DNA from: Acinetobacter sp. ANC 4558
GTDB lineage: Bacteria; Pseudomonadota; Gammaproteobacteria; Pseudomonadales; Moraxellaceae
Assembly: GCF_002135375.1 (NCBI RefSeq)
Contig: NZ_NEGH01000002.1
Location: forward strand, 186,001-250,000
DNA: 64,000 nucleotides
Reading direction: 5' to 3'
Shown: positions 8,254 through 17,588 of the stretch, piece by piece
Layout of the letters: every line of letters begins with the position of its first letter
Position numbering within the stretch: the first letter of the stretch is position 1
Notes under the pieces: generated by a model
Told to the model about the DNA's origin: nothing
The model's input: the letters and a program-made list of their open reading frames with translations, nothing else
Database searches by the model: none
Position numbers and translations under genes: made by a program

Positions 8254-10683
8254 ATGTCTGAAATTAATATGAATGAAGAAATCTTAGAGCCTCAGGTTCC
8301 AAGTGTATTACCGCTCTTAGCGTTACGTGACGTGGTGGTTTATCCGCACATGCAAATTGCGCTTTTTGTAGGTCGTGAAAAATCGATCAATGCAGTTGAT
8401 GTGGCTCGTAACAGTGACAATCTCGTATTTGTAGTTGCACAAAAAGATTCGTTAACAGAAGAAATTGATTATGACAATTTATATCAATACGGTACTGTTG
8501 CGAAAATTGTGCAAGTTGTAAATCATGAAAATGATGAAAACTGCATCAAAGTCTTGATTGAAGGCTTATATCGCTCGAAACTTGTTAAAATTATTGACAG
8601 TAATGATGAATATCTTGCTGCGGAACATGCATTAAGTCCAATGACCGTCGATGTTGATGCAGACACGCAAGCAACACGTGTAGAAGAATTACGTGCTTTA
8701 TTTGCACAATATGCAGAAGCTAAGTTACGTAATGCACGTGAACTGATTGCTGCTGCCAATAAAATTGAAGATTTATTACAACTTTTATTCTTTGTTGCAA
8801 CACGTGTTCCTTTGAATATTGATATTAAACAAAAATTCTTAGAACATGATGAATTTGAAGCACATTTACAAGAACTCATGACTTATTTATTGCAGCAATC
8901 TGAAGAGCAACAGATTGAGCAAACTTTACATGATTCTGTAAAACGTCAAATGGAAAAGAATCAACGCGAATACTTCTTAAATGAGAAAATGAAAGTTATT
9001 CAGCGTGAACTTTCCGATATGAATGGCGGTGCAGAAGACGACGTTGCAGAAATTGAAAAACGTTTAGCTGAAGCAGACTTACCAGAACATGTCCGTAAAA
9101 AAGCTGAAGCTGAGTTCCGTAAACTTAAATCAATGCAACCTGCATCAAGTGAAGCGGCTGTTGTTCGTAACTATTTAGAGGTGATTTTAGATACACCTTG
9201 GAATAAAGCGAGCAAAGTCAGTATCAACTTAGCGAAAGCGCAAGAAATTTTAGATACAGATCATTACGGCTTAGATGACGTTAAAGATCGTATTGTTGAA
9301 TATCTTGCTGTCCAGTCACGGGTGAAAAAACTTCGTGGTCCTATTCTTTGCTTAGTTGGACCTCCAGGTGTAGGTAAAACCTCCCTAGGTGAGTCTGTCG
9401 CAAAAGCAACAGGTCGTGAGTTCGTACGTATGGCGCTGGGTGGTGTTCGCGATGAAGCTGAAATTCGCGGCCATCGTCGTACCTATATTGGTGCAATGCC
9501 AGGTAAAATTGTGCAATCTTTAACGAAAGTCGGGGTAAAGAATCCATTATTCTTACTCGATGAAATTGACAAGATGGCACAAGATTATCGTGGAGATCCT
9601 GCATCCGCTTTACTTGAAGTCTTAGATCCATCTCAGAACAGTAAATTTAACGATCATTACTTAGATCTTGATCTTGACCTTTCTGAAGTCATGTTTATTT
9701 GTACTGCGAATAGTATGAATATTCCTGAAGCATTACTTGACCGTATGGAAGTCATTCGTCTGCCAGGTTATACCGAAGATGAAAAAATCAATATTGCAGA
9801 ACGTTACCTTGTTCCAAAAGCGATTAAGAATAATGGTTTACGTGCAAAAGAATTGACTGTTCATGAAGAAGCGATTCGTGACATTGTGCAACGTTATACT
9901 CGTGAAGCTGGTGTTCGTAGTTTAGAACGTGAAGTGTCTAAAGTTGCGCGTAAAGTGGTCAAAGAAGCGGTCAGTAAGAAATCTAAAAATCTACAGATCG
10001 AGATTACCTCTGAAAATCTTCCAGAATACTTAGGTCCACATAAATTTGACTTTGGTATGGCGGAAGAAGAAGCACAAGTCGGTCGTGTAAATGGTCTTGC
10101 ATGGACCTCTGTTGGTGGAGAATTACTAACGATTGAAGTTGCTGCGGTCAAAGGTAAAGGTAAGTTCATCACAACTGGTTCTCTTGGCGATGTGATGAAA
10201 GAATCGATTACTGCGGCCATGACTGTTGTTCGCACTCGTGCAGATGAACTCGGTATCGAAGCTTCTCGTTTTGATGAAACTGATGTACACGTTCACTTAC
10301 CTGAAGGTGCTACACCTAAAGATGGGCCATCAGCTGGCTTAGCATTAACAACTGCGCTTGTCTCTGCTTTTACAGGAATTGCAATTCGCCCTGATATTGC
10401 AATGACTGGTGAGACTAGCTTAGGTGGTCGAGCAATGCGTATTGGTGGATTAAAAGAGAAACTTTTAGCAGCTCATCGTGGTGGAATCAAACTGGTCTTT
10501 ATTCCACAAGATAACGTCCGTGATTTAGCTGAAATTCCAGAGAATGTAAAAGAAGGTATTGAAATTAAAGCAGTAAAATCAATTGATGATATTTTACCTA
10601 TCGCCTTAATTTCTCAACCTGAACCCATAGTCAAAACACCAATTGTTAAAACACCAAGTGACAGTAAAGCTGCACGTCACTAA
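8254..10683 (+). CDS. lon: Lon ATP-dependent protease
   Basis: Cytoplasmic AAA+ serine protease that degrades misfolded and regulatory proteins. The 809 residues from the ATG at 8254 (AGGAG at 8244-8248) are full length. An N-terminal LON substrate-binding domain (VLPLLALRDVVVYPHM) is followed by a coiled helical region, Walker A GPPGVGKTSLG, Walker B LFLLDEIDKM, and a C-terminal protease domain with the catalytic Ser in PKDGPSAGLAL and the catalytic Lys near GGLKEKLLAAHRGG. A palindrome and a possible promoter precede it, and a UUCG-loop terminator follows. An in-frame GTG two codons upstream is not favoured. Confidence 0.98.
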   Translation: MSEINMNEEILEPQVPSVLPLLALRDVVVYPHMQIALFVGREKSINAVDVARNSDNLVFVVAQKDSLTEEIDYDNLYQYGTVAKIVQVVNHENDENCIKVLIEGLYRSKLVKIIDSNDEYLAAEHALSPMTVDVDADTQATRVEELRALFAQYAEAKLRNARELIAAANKIEDLLQLLFFVATRVPLNIDIKQKFLEHDEFEAHLQELMTYLLQQSEEQQIEQTLHDSVKRQMEKNQREYFLNEKMKVIQRELSDMNGGAEDDVAEIEKRLAEADLPEHVRKKAEAEFRKLKSMQPASSEAAVVRNYLEVILDTPWNKASKVSINLAKAQEILDTDHYGLDDVKDRIVEYLAVQSRVKKLRGPILCLVGPPGVGKTSLGESVAKATGREFVRMALGGVRDEAEIRGHRRTYIGAMPGKIVQSLTKVGVKNPLFLLDEIDKMAQDYRGDPASALLEVLDPSQNSKFNDHYLDLDLDLSEVMFICTANSMNIPEALLDRMEVIRLPGYTEDEKINIAERYLVPKAIKNNGLRAKELTVHEEAIRDIVQRYTREAGVRSLEREVSKVARKVVKEAVSKKSKNLQIEITSENLPEYLGPHKFDFGMAEEEAQVGRVNGLAWTSVGGELLTIEVAAVKGKGKFITTGSLGDVMKESITAAMTVVRTRADELGIEASRFDETDVHVHLPEGATPKDGPSAGLALTTALVSAFTGIAIRPDIAMTGETSLGGRAMRIGGLKEKLLAAHRGGIKLVFIPQDNVRDLAEIPENVKEGIEIKAVKSIDDILPIALISQPEPIVKTPIVKTPSDSKAARH

Positions 10684-10694
10684 ATTTGACTCAA

Positions 10695-10722
10695 AAAGAG
10701 AGAGCTTCGGCTCTCTTTTTTA
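10695..10722 (+). terminator. lon terminator
   Basis: AGAGAGC-TTCG-GCTCTCT stem with the stable UUCG tetraloop followed by a T run, 11 bp after the lon stop. Confidence 0.9.
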
Positions 10723-10730
10723 TTTTAAAC

Positions 10731-10758
10731 TTGATTTTTTTTAAAACACCCCTATATA
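10731..10758 (+). promoter_or_regulatory. Candidate promoter for intergenic small RNA
   Basis: TTGATT (10731-10736), 16-bp spacer, TATATA (10753-10758). It lies just after the lon terminator and about 120 bp before a second strong terminator that has no gene of its own. Confidence 0.45.
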
Positions 10759-10764
10759 TAAATT

Positions 10765-10881
10765 AGAGATATATTACGCTGTATGTTTCTTTTTAAACTT
10801 ATCAATGGTCATCGAATTCTCCAGATAGATGGCCAGTTTTCTCGCAGCGCTCAGAGATTTTGAGCGTTGCGTTTTTTATAT
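10765..10881 (+). ncRNA. Putative small RNA between lon and rlmH
   Basis: A transcript of about 110-120 nt is predicted from three elements. A promoter-like TTGATT/TATATA pair lies upstream. A hairpin TGGTCATC...GATGGCCA (10806-10833, one wobble pair) has a CU-rich loop. A strong Rho-independent terminator CGCAGCGCTCA...TGAGCGTTGCG plus T6 covers 10843-10877. lon has its own terminator upstream and rlmH starts about 180 bp downstream, so neither gene explains the second terminator. No reading frame of note lies inside. I do not recognise a known RNA family. The 5' end is a guess. Confidence 0.5.
10843..10877 (+). terminator. Strong orphan terminator
   Basis: CGCAGCGCTCA (10843-10853) pairs with TGAGCGTTGCG (10861-10871) with one wobble, followed by TTTTTT. 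It is GC-rich against an AT-rich background. Confidence 0.85.
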
Positions 10882-11060
10882 TCTCATTCAAATAAAGTTA
10901 ACTTTAAATTTGTAAAAATATCGCCCACAACAATCAATACTCTGAATAACAGCTATGTTGAAGTATATACATGAGCTTTCCAACTCTTCTGAAGAACATA
11001 ATCTACAAATAAAAATTTCAACGCTATAATATGCCATATTTTATTGATGTTCTGAATTTT

Positions 11061-11543
11061 ATGAAAATACGTATCTTAACCATTGGTCAAAAAATGCCAG
11101 CATGGGTTTTAACTGGATTTGAAGACTATTTTAAACGTATTCAACCATTTGTTCAGACACAAATCATTGAATTACCCATGGCAAGACGTGGTAAAAATGA
11201 CTCTGAAGCAGATATTCTGAAGTATCGTCAAATTGAAGGAGAAAGCATTTTAAATGCCATCAAGCAAAATGAAGTTTTAATTGCATTAGAAGTTGGTGGC
11301 CGAGAATTTAGCACTGAAAAACTTGCAGAAACCATGAAATCATGGATGCTCGAAGGACAAGATATTGTGCTTGCAATTGGTGGTCCAGATGGTCATTCTG
11401 ATGCAGTTAGAAAAGCTGCTGCTTGGCATTGGTCTTTATCCAAATTAACGCTTCCCCACCCCTTGGTGCGAGTTATGCTCATTGAGCAGCTCTATCGTGC
11501 AATGAGCATTAATCACAATCATCCTTATCATCGTGCTGGATAA
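11061..11543 (+). CDS. rlmH: 23S rRNA (pseudouridine1915-N3)-methyltransferase RlmH
   Basis: SPOUT-class methyltransferase that modifies pseudouridine 1915 of 23S rRNA in assembled 70S ribosomes using SAM. From the ATG at 11061 it has 160 residues, normal for the family: KIRILTIGQKMPAWV at the N terminus, ALEVGGREFS, the SAM-binding knot LAIGGPDGHSD near residues 105-115, and the C-terminal LIEQLYRAMSI...HPYHRAG. The longer frame from 11031 adds ten residues that RlmH proteins lack. In E. coli rlmH precedes mrdA-mrdB; here mrdA is 8 kb away. Confidence 0.96.
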   Translation: MKIRILTIGQKMPAWVLTGFEDYFKRIQPFVQTQIIELPMARRGKNDSEADILKYRQIEGESILNAIKQNEVLIALEVGGREFSTEKLAETMKSWMLEGQDIVLAIGGPDGHSDAVRKAAAWHWSLSKLTLPHPLVRVMLIEQLYRAMSINHNHPYHRAG

Positions 11544-11649
11544 CATCTACATTTGTTTTATTTATAGAACGATACGTTGATTAGATCATATTTCTTACAT
11601 TTTTCACTTCAGGCAAAATATCCCTGAATTATAAAATAGGCTATATATC

Positions 11650-12426
11650 ATGAATTTACAAACACTCCCAGGTTTATTTATTTCTCATGGATCGCCTATG
11701 CTTGCACTCAACCCTGAGCAAGTTGGACCCGCTTTAGGGCGCTTAAGCTTAAACTTACCTCGCCCTAAAGCCATTATCATTATGTCAGCGCACTGGGAAA
11801 GTGAATCACTCGAAGTAAATACTGGCGTTCGTCCTGAAACTTGGCATGACTTCAGAGGCTTCCCCAAAGAACTCTATGAATTACGTTATCCAGCTCCAGG
11901 TGAGCCTGAATTGGCTGAAAAAATTATTCACTTACTTGCTGAAGCACAATTTTCTGCACATGCCAATAGTTCTCGCCCTCGTGATCATGGGGTTTGGATG
12001 CCCTTACTCCATATGTATCCTGACGCTGATATTCCAGTGATTGAAATTTCTCTACCCACCTATATGACCGCATTGGAAATTTATAAAATTGGACAAGCAC
12101 TTGCACCACTGAGAAAACAACAAATTTTACTTATTGGCTCTGGAAGTATTACACATAACCTTAGAGAATTAACATGGGATCAAACATCTAGCTTCGTTCC
12201 TGAATGGGCATCAACTTTTCGTAATTATGTGGTCAATAAACTGACACATCGAAATTATGATGCTATTTTAGACTGGCAACAAATTCCTTTTATCGCACGC
12301 AACCATCCTACAATTGAACACTTAAGTCCTTTATTTTTTGCAATGGGGACTGGTCCACGATTTAGTATTGTGCATAGCAGTTTTAGTATGGGAGCTTTAG
12401 GCATGGATATCTATCGCTTCGATTAA
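11650..12426 (+). CDS. ygiD: 4,5-DOPA dioxygenase-type extradiol ring-cleavage enzyme
   Basis: 258 residues of the class III extradiol dioxygenase family (DODA/YgiD), cytoplasmic metalloenzymes that open catechol rings. Zinc or iron ligand motifs are visible: FISHGSPMLAL near residue 11, IIMSAHWES near 46, PRDHGVWMPLLHMYP near 115, and GSGSITHNLREL near 169. In E. coli YgiD cleaves L-DOPA in vitro; the natural substrate here is unknown. It is monocistronic and followed by a hairpin terminator. Confidence 0.9.
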   Translation: MNLQTLPGLFISHGSPMLALNPEQVGPALGRLSLNLPRPKAIIIMSAHWESESLEVNTGVRPETWHDFRGFPKELYELRYPAPGEPELAEKIIHLLAEAQFSAHANSSRPRDHGVWMPLLHMYPDADIPVIEISLPTYMTALEIYKIGQALAPLRKQQILLIGSGSITHNLRELTWDQTSSFVPEWASTFRNYVVNKLTHRNYDAILDWQQIPFIARNHPTIEHLSPLFFAMGTGPRFSIVHSSFSMGALGMDIYRFD

Positions 12427-12451
12427 CAGTAATAGTCTCATGAATACTCGC

Positions 12452-12497
12452 GGATACATTTTGAAACTGAAAGATATAAAATGTATCCATCCTTTTT
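12452..12497 (+). terminator. Terminator after ygiD
   Basis: Perfect 11-bp arms GGATACATTTT (12452-12462) and AAAATGTATCC (12478-12488), then ATCC and a T5 run. Confidence 0.7.
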
Positions 12498-12550
12498 AAA
12501 CATCAATGGGTTATGCTATTTTATAACAATCTTTATAATAGTTCTTAACA

Positions 12551-13312
12551 ATGAAATTAAAACTCATCGCATATGCACTTTTTCCATTGACCTTAGCAGC
12601 TTGCCAAACAACTGATTTAACAAATAAAAACTCAACATCATCTGCTCAAATGAATAAAATACTTTCTTCATATCTTTGGAGTACTGTAACAGATCCTACA
12701 CTTAAACCGATTGTTTTACACTTTAATGCGCAAAATCATTTAGGGATTTCTACAAGTTGTAATACTTTGGGTAGTTCTTGGAAAATCGTCAATCAAACAC
12801 TTGAATTAGGTACAGGTTTTAGCACGTCTATGGCATGTAATGCCGCAGCAACACAGCAAGAAAATTTTACATCTGCACTATTTAACAATAAAAACCTGCC
12901 ATTTACGTTAAATATAAACAATCCTGAACAACCTACATTAACCCTCACATCACCACAAGGAACGCGTGTTGTTTTTACTGGAAAAATGACACCAGAAACA
13001 AAATACCAGACTCAAGCTGAAACTATATTTTTAGAAATCTCTTCTGAACTTAAACCTTGTATTGGTGTTGCACCACAAAGCTGCTTATTAGTTCGGGAAG
13101 TAAAATATGATGAAAAAGGGATAAAAACTCATGTTGATAAAGATTGGACATTATTTTACAGCCCAATTGAAAACTTTGAGCATCGCAAAGATGAACAATC
13201 TATTATTCGTGTTAAACGCTACGAGTTAAAAAATCCACCTGCAGATCATTCAAAATATGTTTATATTCATGACATGACCGTTGAAACTCAAGAAATAAAA
13301 CCATCAAAATAA
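12551..13312 (+). CDS. META/DUF4377-domain lipoprotein
   Basis: 253 residues. A lipoprotein signal with lipobox LAAC places it at an envelope membrane. Residues ~35-140 resemble a META (HslJ-like) domain: LWSTVTD, ISTSCNTLGSSW and GTGFSTSMAC, with a final TLTLTSPQGTRVVFTG. Residues ~155-250 match DUF4377 (SELKPCIGVAPQSCLLVRE, WTLFYSPIENFEH, YVYIHDMTVE). Both domains are small beta-rich modules seen in stress-related lipoproteins. No enzymatic role is known. Confidence 0.8.
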   Translation: MKLKLIAYALFPLTLAACQTTDLTNKNSTSSAQMNKILSSYLWSTVTDPTLKPIVLHFNAQNHLGISTSCNTLGSSWKIVNQTLELGTGFSTSMACNAAATQQENFTSALFNNKNLPFTLNINNPEQPTLTLTSPQGTRVVFTGKMTPETKYQTQAETIFLEISSELKPCIGVAPQSCLLVREVKYDEKGIKTHVDKDWTLFYSPIENFEHRKDEQSIIRVKRYELKNPPADHSKYVYIHDMTVETQEIKPSK

Positions 13313-13326
13313 TAAAATCATCCATC

Positions 13327-13356
13327 AAAAAACCGATGCTTAAGCATCGGTTTTTT
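13327..13356. terminator. Bidirectional terminator between lipoprotein gene and gdhA
   Basis: Perfectly symmetric A6-CCGATGCTT-AAGCATCGG-T6 placed between convergent genes, so it can end transcription from both sides. Confidence 0.92.
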
Positions 13357-13373
13357 ACATCAACATATAAAAA

Positions 13374-14717
13374 TTAGTAAACGCCTTGAACAAGCATTGC
13401 ATCTGCAACTTTTACAAAGCCAGCAATATTTGCACCATTTACATAGTTTACAGTACCATCTGCTTCTGTACCATATTTCACACAGTTACGATGGATTTCT
13501 TTCATAATTGCATGTAAACGTTCGTCTACCTCTTCAAATGTCCAACCTAAACGAATTGAATTTTGAGACATTTCAAGACCAGAAGTCGCAACACCACCAG
13601 CATTAGAAGCCTTACCAGGTGCATACAGTATTTTTGCTTCAACAAATTTCTCAACCGCTTCCAATGTTGAAGGCATATTTGCACCTTCAGCAACACAAAT
13701 GACACCATTTGCTATAAGTTGCGTAGCATCTTCAGCTGTTAATTCATTTTGAGTTGCACATGGAAGTGCGATATCACATGGAATAGACCATGGACGTTGA
13801 CCTTCAAGGTATTCAAAACCGTGCTTTGATGCAAATTCAGAAATACGTCCACGTTTAACATTCTTAAGCTCCATCACTTCCGCAAGAAGTTCTGTTGTAA
13901 AGCCATTTTTAATGTAAACTGTGCCGTTTGAATCTGATAATGATACAACTTTAGCACCTAAATACATTGCTTTGTCAGCAGCAAACTGTGCAACATTCCC
14001 CGAGCCTGAAATTGCCACAACTTTATCTTTAAAGCTTTCGCTACGCGTTTTCAGCATTTCTTCAGCAAAATATACGGTACCGTAACCAGTCGCTTCTGGA
14101 CGAGCAAGTGATCCACCAAAAGCCAATCCTTTACCCGTGAAAACACATGAAGTATCGTTACTTAACTTCTTCATCATACCAGCCATATAACCAACTTCAC
14201 GACCACCAACACCAATATCTCCAGCAGGAATATCTGTATTTGATCCTAAGTGACGATACAACTCTAACATTAATGCTTGGCAAAAACGCATAATTTCGCC
14301 TTCAGACTTTCCTTTTGGATCAAAGTCTGAACCGCCTTTACCACCACCCATCGGCAATGTAGTTAAGGCATTTTTAAATGTTTGTTCAAAACCTAAAAAT
14401 TTTAAGATCGAGAGATTTACAGATGGGTGAAAACGCATCCCACCTTTAAATGGACCAATCGCTGAGTTGTATTGGACACGGAAAGCACGGTTAACTTGAG
14501 TCTGACCTTTGTCATCTACCCAAGAAACACGAAATTGAATCGCACGTTCTGGTTCTACTAGACGTTCTAGTAAACCATGATCAGCATATTGTGGATTCTT
14601 TTCAATAAATGGCCAAAGGCTTGTCATAACTTCTTCAACAGCTTGAAGAAATTCTGGTTGATGTGAATCACGTGTTTTAACGTAGTTTAAAAAATCGTTA
14701 AGGCTGTTATATTTCAA
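13374..14717 (-). CDS. gdhA: NADP-specific glutamate dehydrogenase
   Basis: Cytoplasmic hexameric enzyme that makes glutamate from 2-oxoglutarate and ammonium using NADPH. The 447 residues match the class of ~450-residue bacterial enzymes. The active-site motif LPMGGGKGGSDFDPKGKS contains the catalytic Lys near residue 126, and GDIGVGGREVGYM and the Rossmann ISGSGNVAQFAA follow. C-terminal GKASNAGGVATSGLEMSQN is typical. It is monocistronic with a shared terminator at its 3' end. About 340 bp separate it from the divergent RnfB-like gene. Confidence 0.97.
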   Translation of the reverse strand: MKYNSLNDFLNYVKTRDSHQPEFLQAVEEVMTSLWPFIEKNPQYADHGLLERLVEPERAIQFRVSWVDDKGQTQVNRAFRVQYNSAIGPFKGGMRFHPSVNLSILKFLGFEQTFKNALTTLPMGGGKGGSDFDPKGKSEGEIMRFCQALMLELYRHLGSNTDIPAGDIGVGGREVGYMAGMMKKLSNDTSCVFTGKGLAFGGSLARPEATGYGTVYFAEEMLKTRSESFKDKVVAISGSGNVAQFAADKAMYLGAKVVSLSDSNGTVYIKNGFTTELLAEVMELKNVKRGRISEFASKHGFEYLEGQRPWSIPCDIALPCATQNELTAEDATQLIANGVICVAEGANMPSTLEAVEKFVEAKILYAPGKASNAGGVATSGLEMSQNSIRLGWTFEEVDERLHAIMKEIHRNCVKYGTEADGTVNYVNGANIAGFVKVADAMLVQGVY

Positions 14718-15060
14718 CGCTTAATCCTCAGCAGAAATGGATCAAAATTGGTCAAAATTTCAATCAATGATTTATTTTGGCGCAAAACATTTAATACCTT
14801 TTATAAAAAATCTACAACATTTTTTTAACAATAAATGGATTAAACATTAAATAATAATACCTTATGTATATTTTATAGATGGATTCACAGTTTATTTTTA
14901 AAAAGTCAAATTAAAACAAAATGTTAATAAATGCACACTTACAAAGCATATCGTGATCCAATGTAGATCACAAGATAAAATAAAGAATTCATGTTAAAAT
15001 CAGCCACCTAAATTGAATCTCCTTGTTTTCTTGCTGTGTTTGCAGCAACTGGTACTTCCA
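14718..15060. other. Divergent intergenic region gdhA / rnfB-like
   Basis: About 340 bp of AT-rich DNA that must contain the gdhA promoter and that of the rnfB-nth pair. Besides the dyad at 14953-14971 and a TTAAAAT -10-like element near 14994, nothing else stands out. Confidence 0.4.
14953..14971. promoter_or_regulatory. Dyad GTGATC-N7-GATCAC
   Basis: Perfect 6-bp arms separated by 7 bp, upstream of the rnfB-nth unit. The arm spacing does not fit CRP or FNR consensus. Regulator unknown. Confidence 0.45.
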
Positions 15061-15849
15061 ATGAACTCGCAAATTGCTCTCATCCAAAATATTGATGCTT
15101 TACTTCCCCAAACACAATGTGGACTGTGTGGTCATCGAGATGGTTGTTTACCTTATGCTCAGTCCATTGCGGAAGGTGAAGAGGCTAATAAATGTGTTCC
15201 TGGTGGACAACCTGTTGCTGATGCGCTTGCTACACTGCTAAAACGCCCGACATTGAGAGCAGAAGAAAGTGTTTGGCCAATTCAACCGGATGGTCGACCT
15301 TTACGAATGAAAGCAGTGATTCGTGAAGATGAATGTATTGGTTGTACCAAATGTATAAGTGCTTGCCCTGTTGATGCCATTATCGGTTCAGGAAAACTGA
15401 TGCATTCTATTTTAACTGATTTGTGTACAGGTTGTGAATTATGTATACCGCCTTGCCCTGTAGATTGTATTGATTTAGTTGAAGACCAAAAACCATTCTT
15501 AAACGAAACACAACGCCTAGATGAGCAAAATGACCTACGTCAACGTTATTATGCACATATTCAACGAGAAGAAAAAAAGCAGCTTCATCGTAAAGGTCCT
15601 GTCGTTCGTGCAGCAATTAATACTGAAATATTTGCAAAATTTTCTGCTCAATCTAAAACTGTACCTGAAATTAACCTTCTAGAAAAAAAACCGATTATCT
15701 CTGTACAAACTGATGCAAAAACAACCATCGAATTGGCTAAATTACGCGTCCAAATTAAGAAGCTCGAAAAACAATTGAGTATTAGAGATGACTCAAAAAA
15801 ACGTGAATTATTGCATGAATTAACCAATCAGTTAGCGTCTATAGAATAG
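15061..15849 (+). CDS. rsxB: RnfB-like ferredoxin, orphan electron-transport subunit
   Basis: 262 residues from the ATG at 15061; a TTG at 15013 would add 16 hydrophobic residues. It has the Rnf/Rsx subunit B layout: an N-terminal Fe-S region ([12 protein letters not shown]...NKCVPGGQP) and two [4Fe-4S] motifs, [12 protein letters not shown] and [12 protein letters not shown]. In the first cluster region the second and third Cys are five residues apart rather than the usual four. A C-terminal ~100-residue tail includes a likely coiled coil ([18 protein letters not shown]). rnfA, C, D, G and E are not adjacent, so it may be a soluble ferredoxin serving another partner. nth follows 10 bp later, keeping the Rnf-nth link of E. 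coli. Confidence 0.85.
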   Translation: MNSQIALIQNIDALLPQTQCGLCGHRDGCLPYAQSIAEGEEANKCVPGGQPVADALATLLKRPTLRAEESVWPIQPDGRPLRMKAVIREDECIGCTKCISACPVDAIIGSGKLMHSILTDLCTGCELCIPPCPVDCIDLVEDQKPFLNETQRLDEQNDLRQRYYAHIQREEKKQLHRKGPVVRAAINTEIFAKFSAQSKTVPEINLLEKKPIISVQTDAKTTIELAKLRVQIKKLEKQLSIRDDSKKRELLHELTNQLASIE

Positions 15850-15859
15850 GAACAACATA

Positions 15860-16543
15860 ATGATTGTTAAAAATATGACAAAAAAACAAATTCAAATTTT
15901 TTTTGAACGTTTACGTGAACAACGACCTCATCCTAAAACTGAACTCAACTATTCCAACCCTTTTGAATTATTGGTTGCAGTAACTTTATCTGCACAAGCA
16001 ACAGATGTTAGTGTGAATAAAGCAACGGATAAATTATTTCCAGTTGCCAATACACCAGAAAAAATCTATGCGTTGGGTGTCGATGGATTAAAAGAATATA
16101 TTAAAACCATTGGGCTATATAATGCCAAAGCTGAAAATGTCATTAAAGCCTGTAAAATACTCATTGATAAGCATCAAAGCATTGTTCCAAATAATCGTGC
16201 AGATTTAGAAGCCCTGCCTGGTGTTGGTCGTAAAACAGCAAATGTCGTGTTAAACACCGCATTTGGACAACCCACTATGGCCGTAGATACACATATTTTT
16301 CGTGTAGGTAACCGCACAGGACTAGCAGTTGGTAAAAATGTTTTAGACGTAGAACAACGTCTTATTAAAGTGATCCCTAAAGCATTTATTCTCGATTCAC
16401 ACCATTGGTTAATTCTACATGGGCGTTATTGCTGCATTGCACGAAAACCTAAATGTAATGAATGTGTCGTTTCCGATGTGTGTAATTGGCCCGATCGTTT
16501 TGAATTTGGCGCCAATCGAATCACCCAAATAACAAGTTTATAA
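15860..16543 (+). CDS. nth: Endonuclease III
   Basis: Base-excision repair glycosylase and AP lyase for oxidised pyrimidines. The 227 residues contain the helix-hairpin-helix LPGVGRKTANVVLN with the catalytic Lys near residue 125, the catalytic Asp in AVDTHIFRVGNRTG, and the C-terminal [4Fe-4S] motif C-x6-C-x2-C-x5-C (CIARKPKCNECVVSDVC). AGGA precedes the ATG at 15860; a second ATG five codons later also fits. Probably co-transcribed with the upstream ferredoxin gene. Confidence 0.96.
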   Translation: MIVKNMTKKQIQIFFERLREQRPHPKTELNYSNPFELLVAVTLSAQATDVSVNKATDKLFPVANTPEKIYALGVDGLKEYIKTIGLYNAKAENVIKACKILIDKHQSIVPNNRADLEALPGVGRKTANVVLNTAFGQPTMAVDTHIFRVGNRTGLAVGKNVLDVEQRLIKVIPKAFILDSHHWLILHGRYCCIARKPKCNECVVSDVCNWPDRFEFGANRITQITSL

Positions 16544-16575
16544 ACAATAAAACTCAGTATATGTTCAAAACATGC

Positions 16576-16761
16576 TCATCTTTTGGGTTTATTTTTATGC
16601 TCTTTTAATTTTGGATGCAACTGTCTATTCGGAAGTTTATTTGCATTTTCAGCTCTTTCTTCTTGACGAACCTTCGTTAGCATTTTATAGCTCATTCTAA
16701 ATAAAGCAAAAAGTACGATAAAACAAATTAACAATAAAATGATAATAGCGACATTTTGCAA
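16576..16761 (-). CDS. Small single-pass membrane protein
   Basis: 61 residues from a TTG at 16761, preceded by AGGA 7 nt upstream; a TTG at 16788 lacks a ribosome site and lies in the adk terminator. One transmembrane helix near the N terminus (NVAIIILLLICFIVLFALF) is followed by a strongly basic tail rich in Lys, Arg and Asn. It lies just beyond the adk terminator on the same strand. Function unknown. Confidence 0.5.
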   Translation of the reverse strand: MQNVAIIILLLICFIVLFALFRMSYKMLTKVRQEERAENANKLPNRQLHPKLKEHKNKPKR

Positions 16762-16785
16762 AATGAATATCCTCAAAAACAGCGA

Positions 16786-16820
16786 CAAAAAAGAGCCCTA
16801 ATATGACTGAGGACTCTTTT
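16786..16820 (-). terminator. adk terminator
   Basis: On the minus strand AAAGAGTCCT pairs with AGGGCTCTTT (one wobble) around a 10-nt loop, followed by T6. Confidence 0.85.
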
Positions 16821-16848
16821 ATTGTCAAAATTTTAATACAAGATTGTA

Positions 16849-17520
<672 letters not shown>

Positions 17521-17588
17521 TCAATTTAACAATGTATATAATACCTTATTTATGATAAATCATATCTCTACCAAAATTTAGTATCAAA

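Noticed and set aside
14953..14971. CRP/Vfr site at the gdhA-rnfB divergence
   Set aside because: GTGA and TCAC are separated by 11 bp rather than 6, so it does not fit the CRP consensus; kept as an unassigned dyad.
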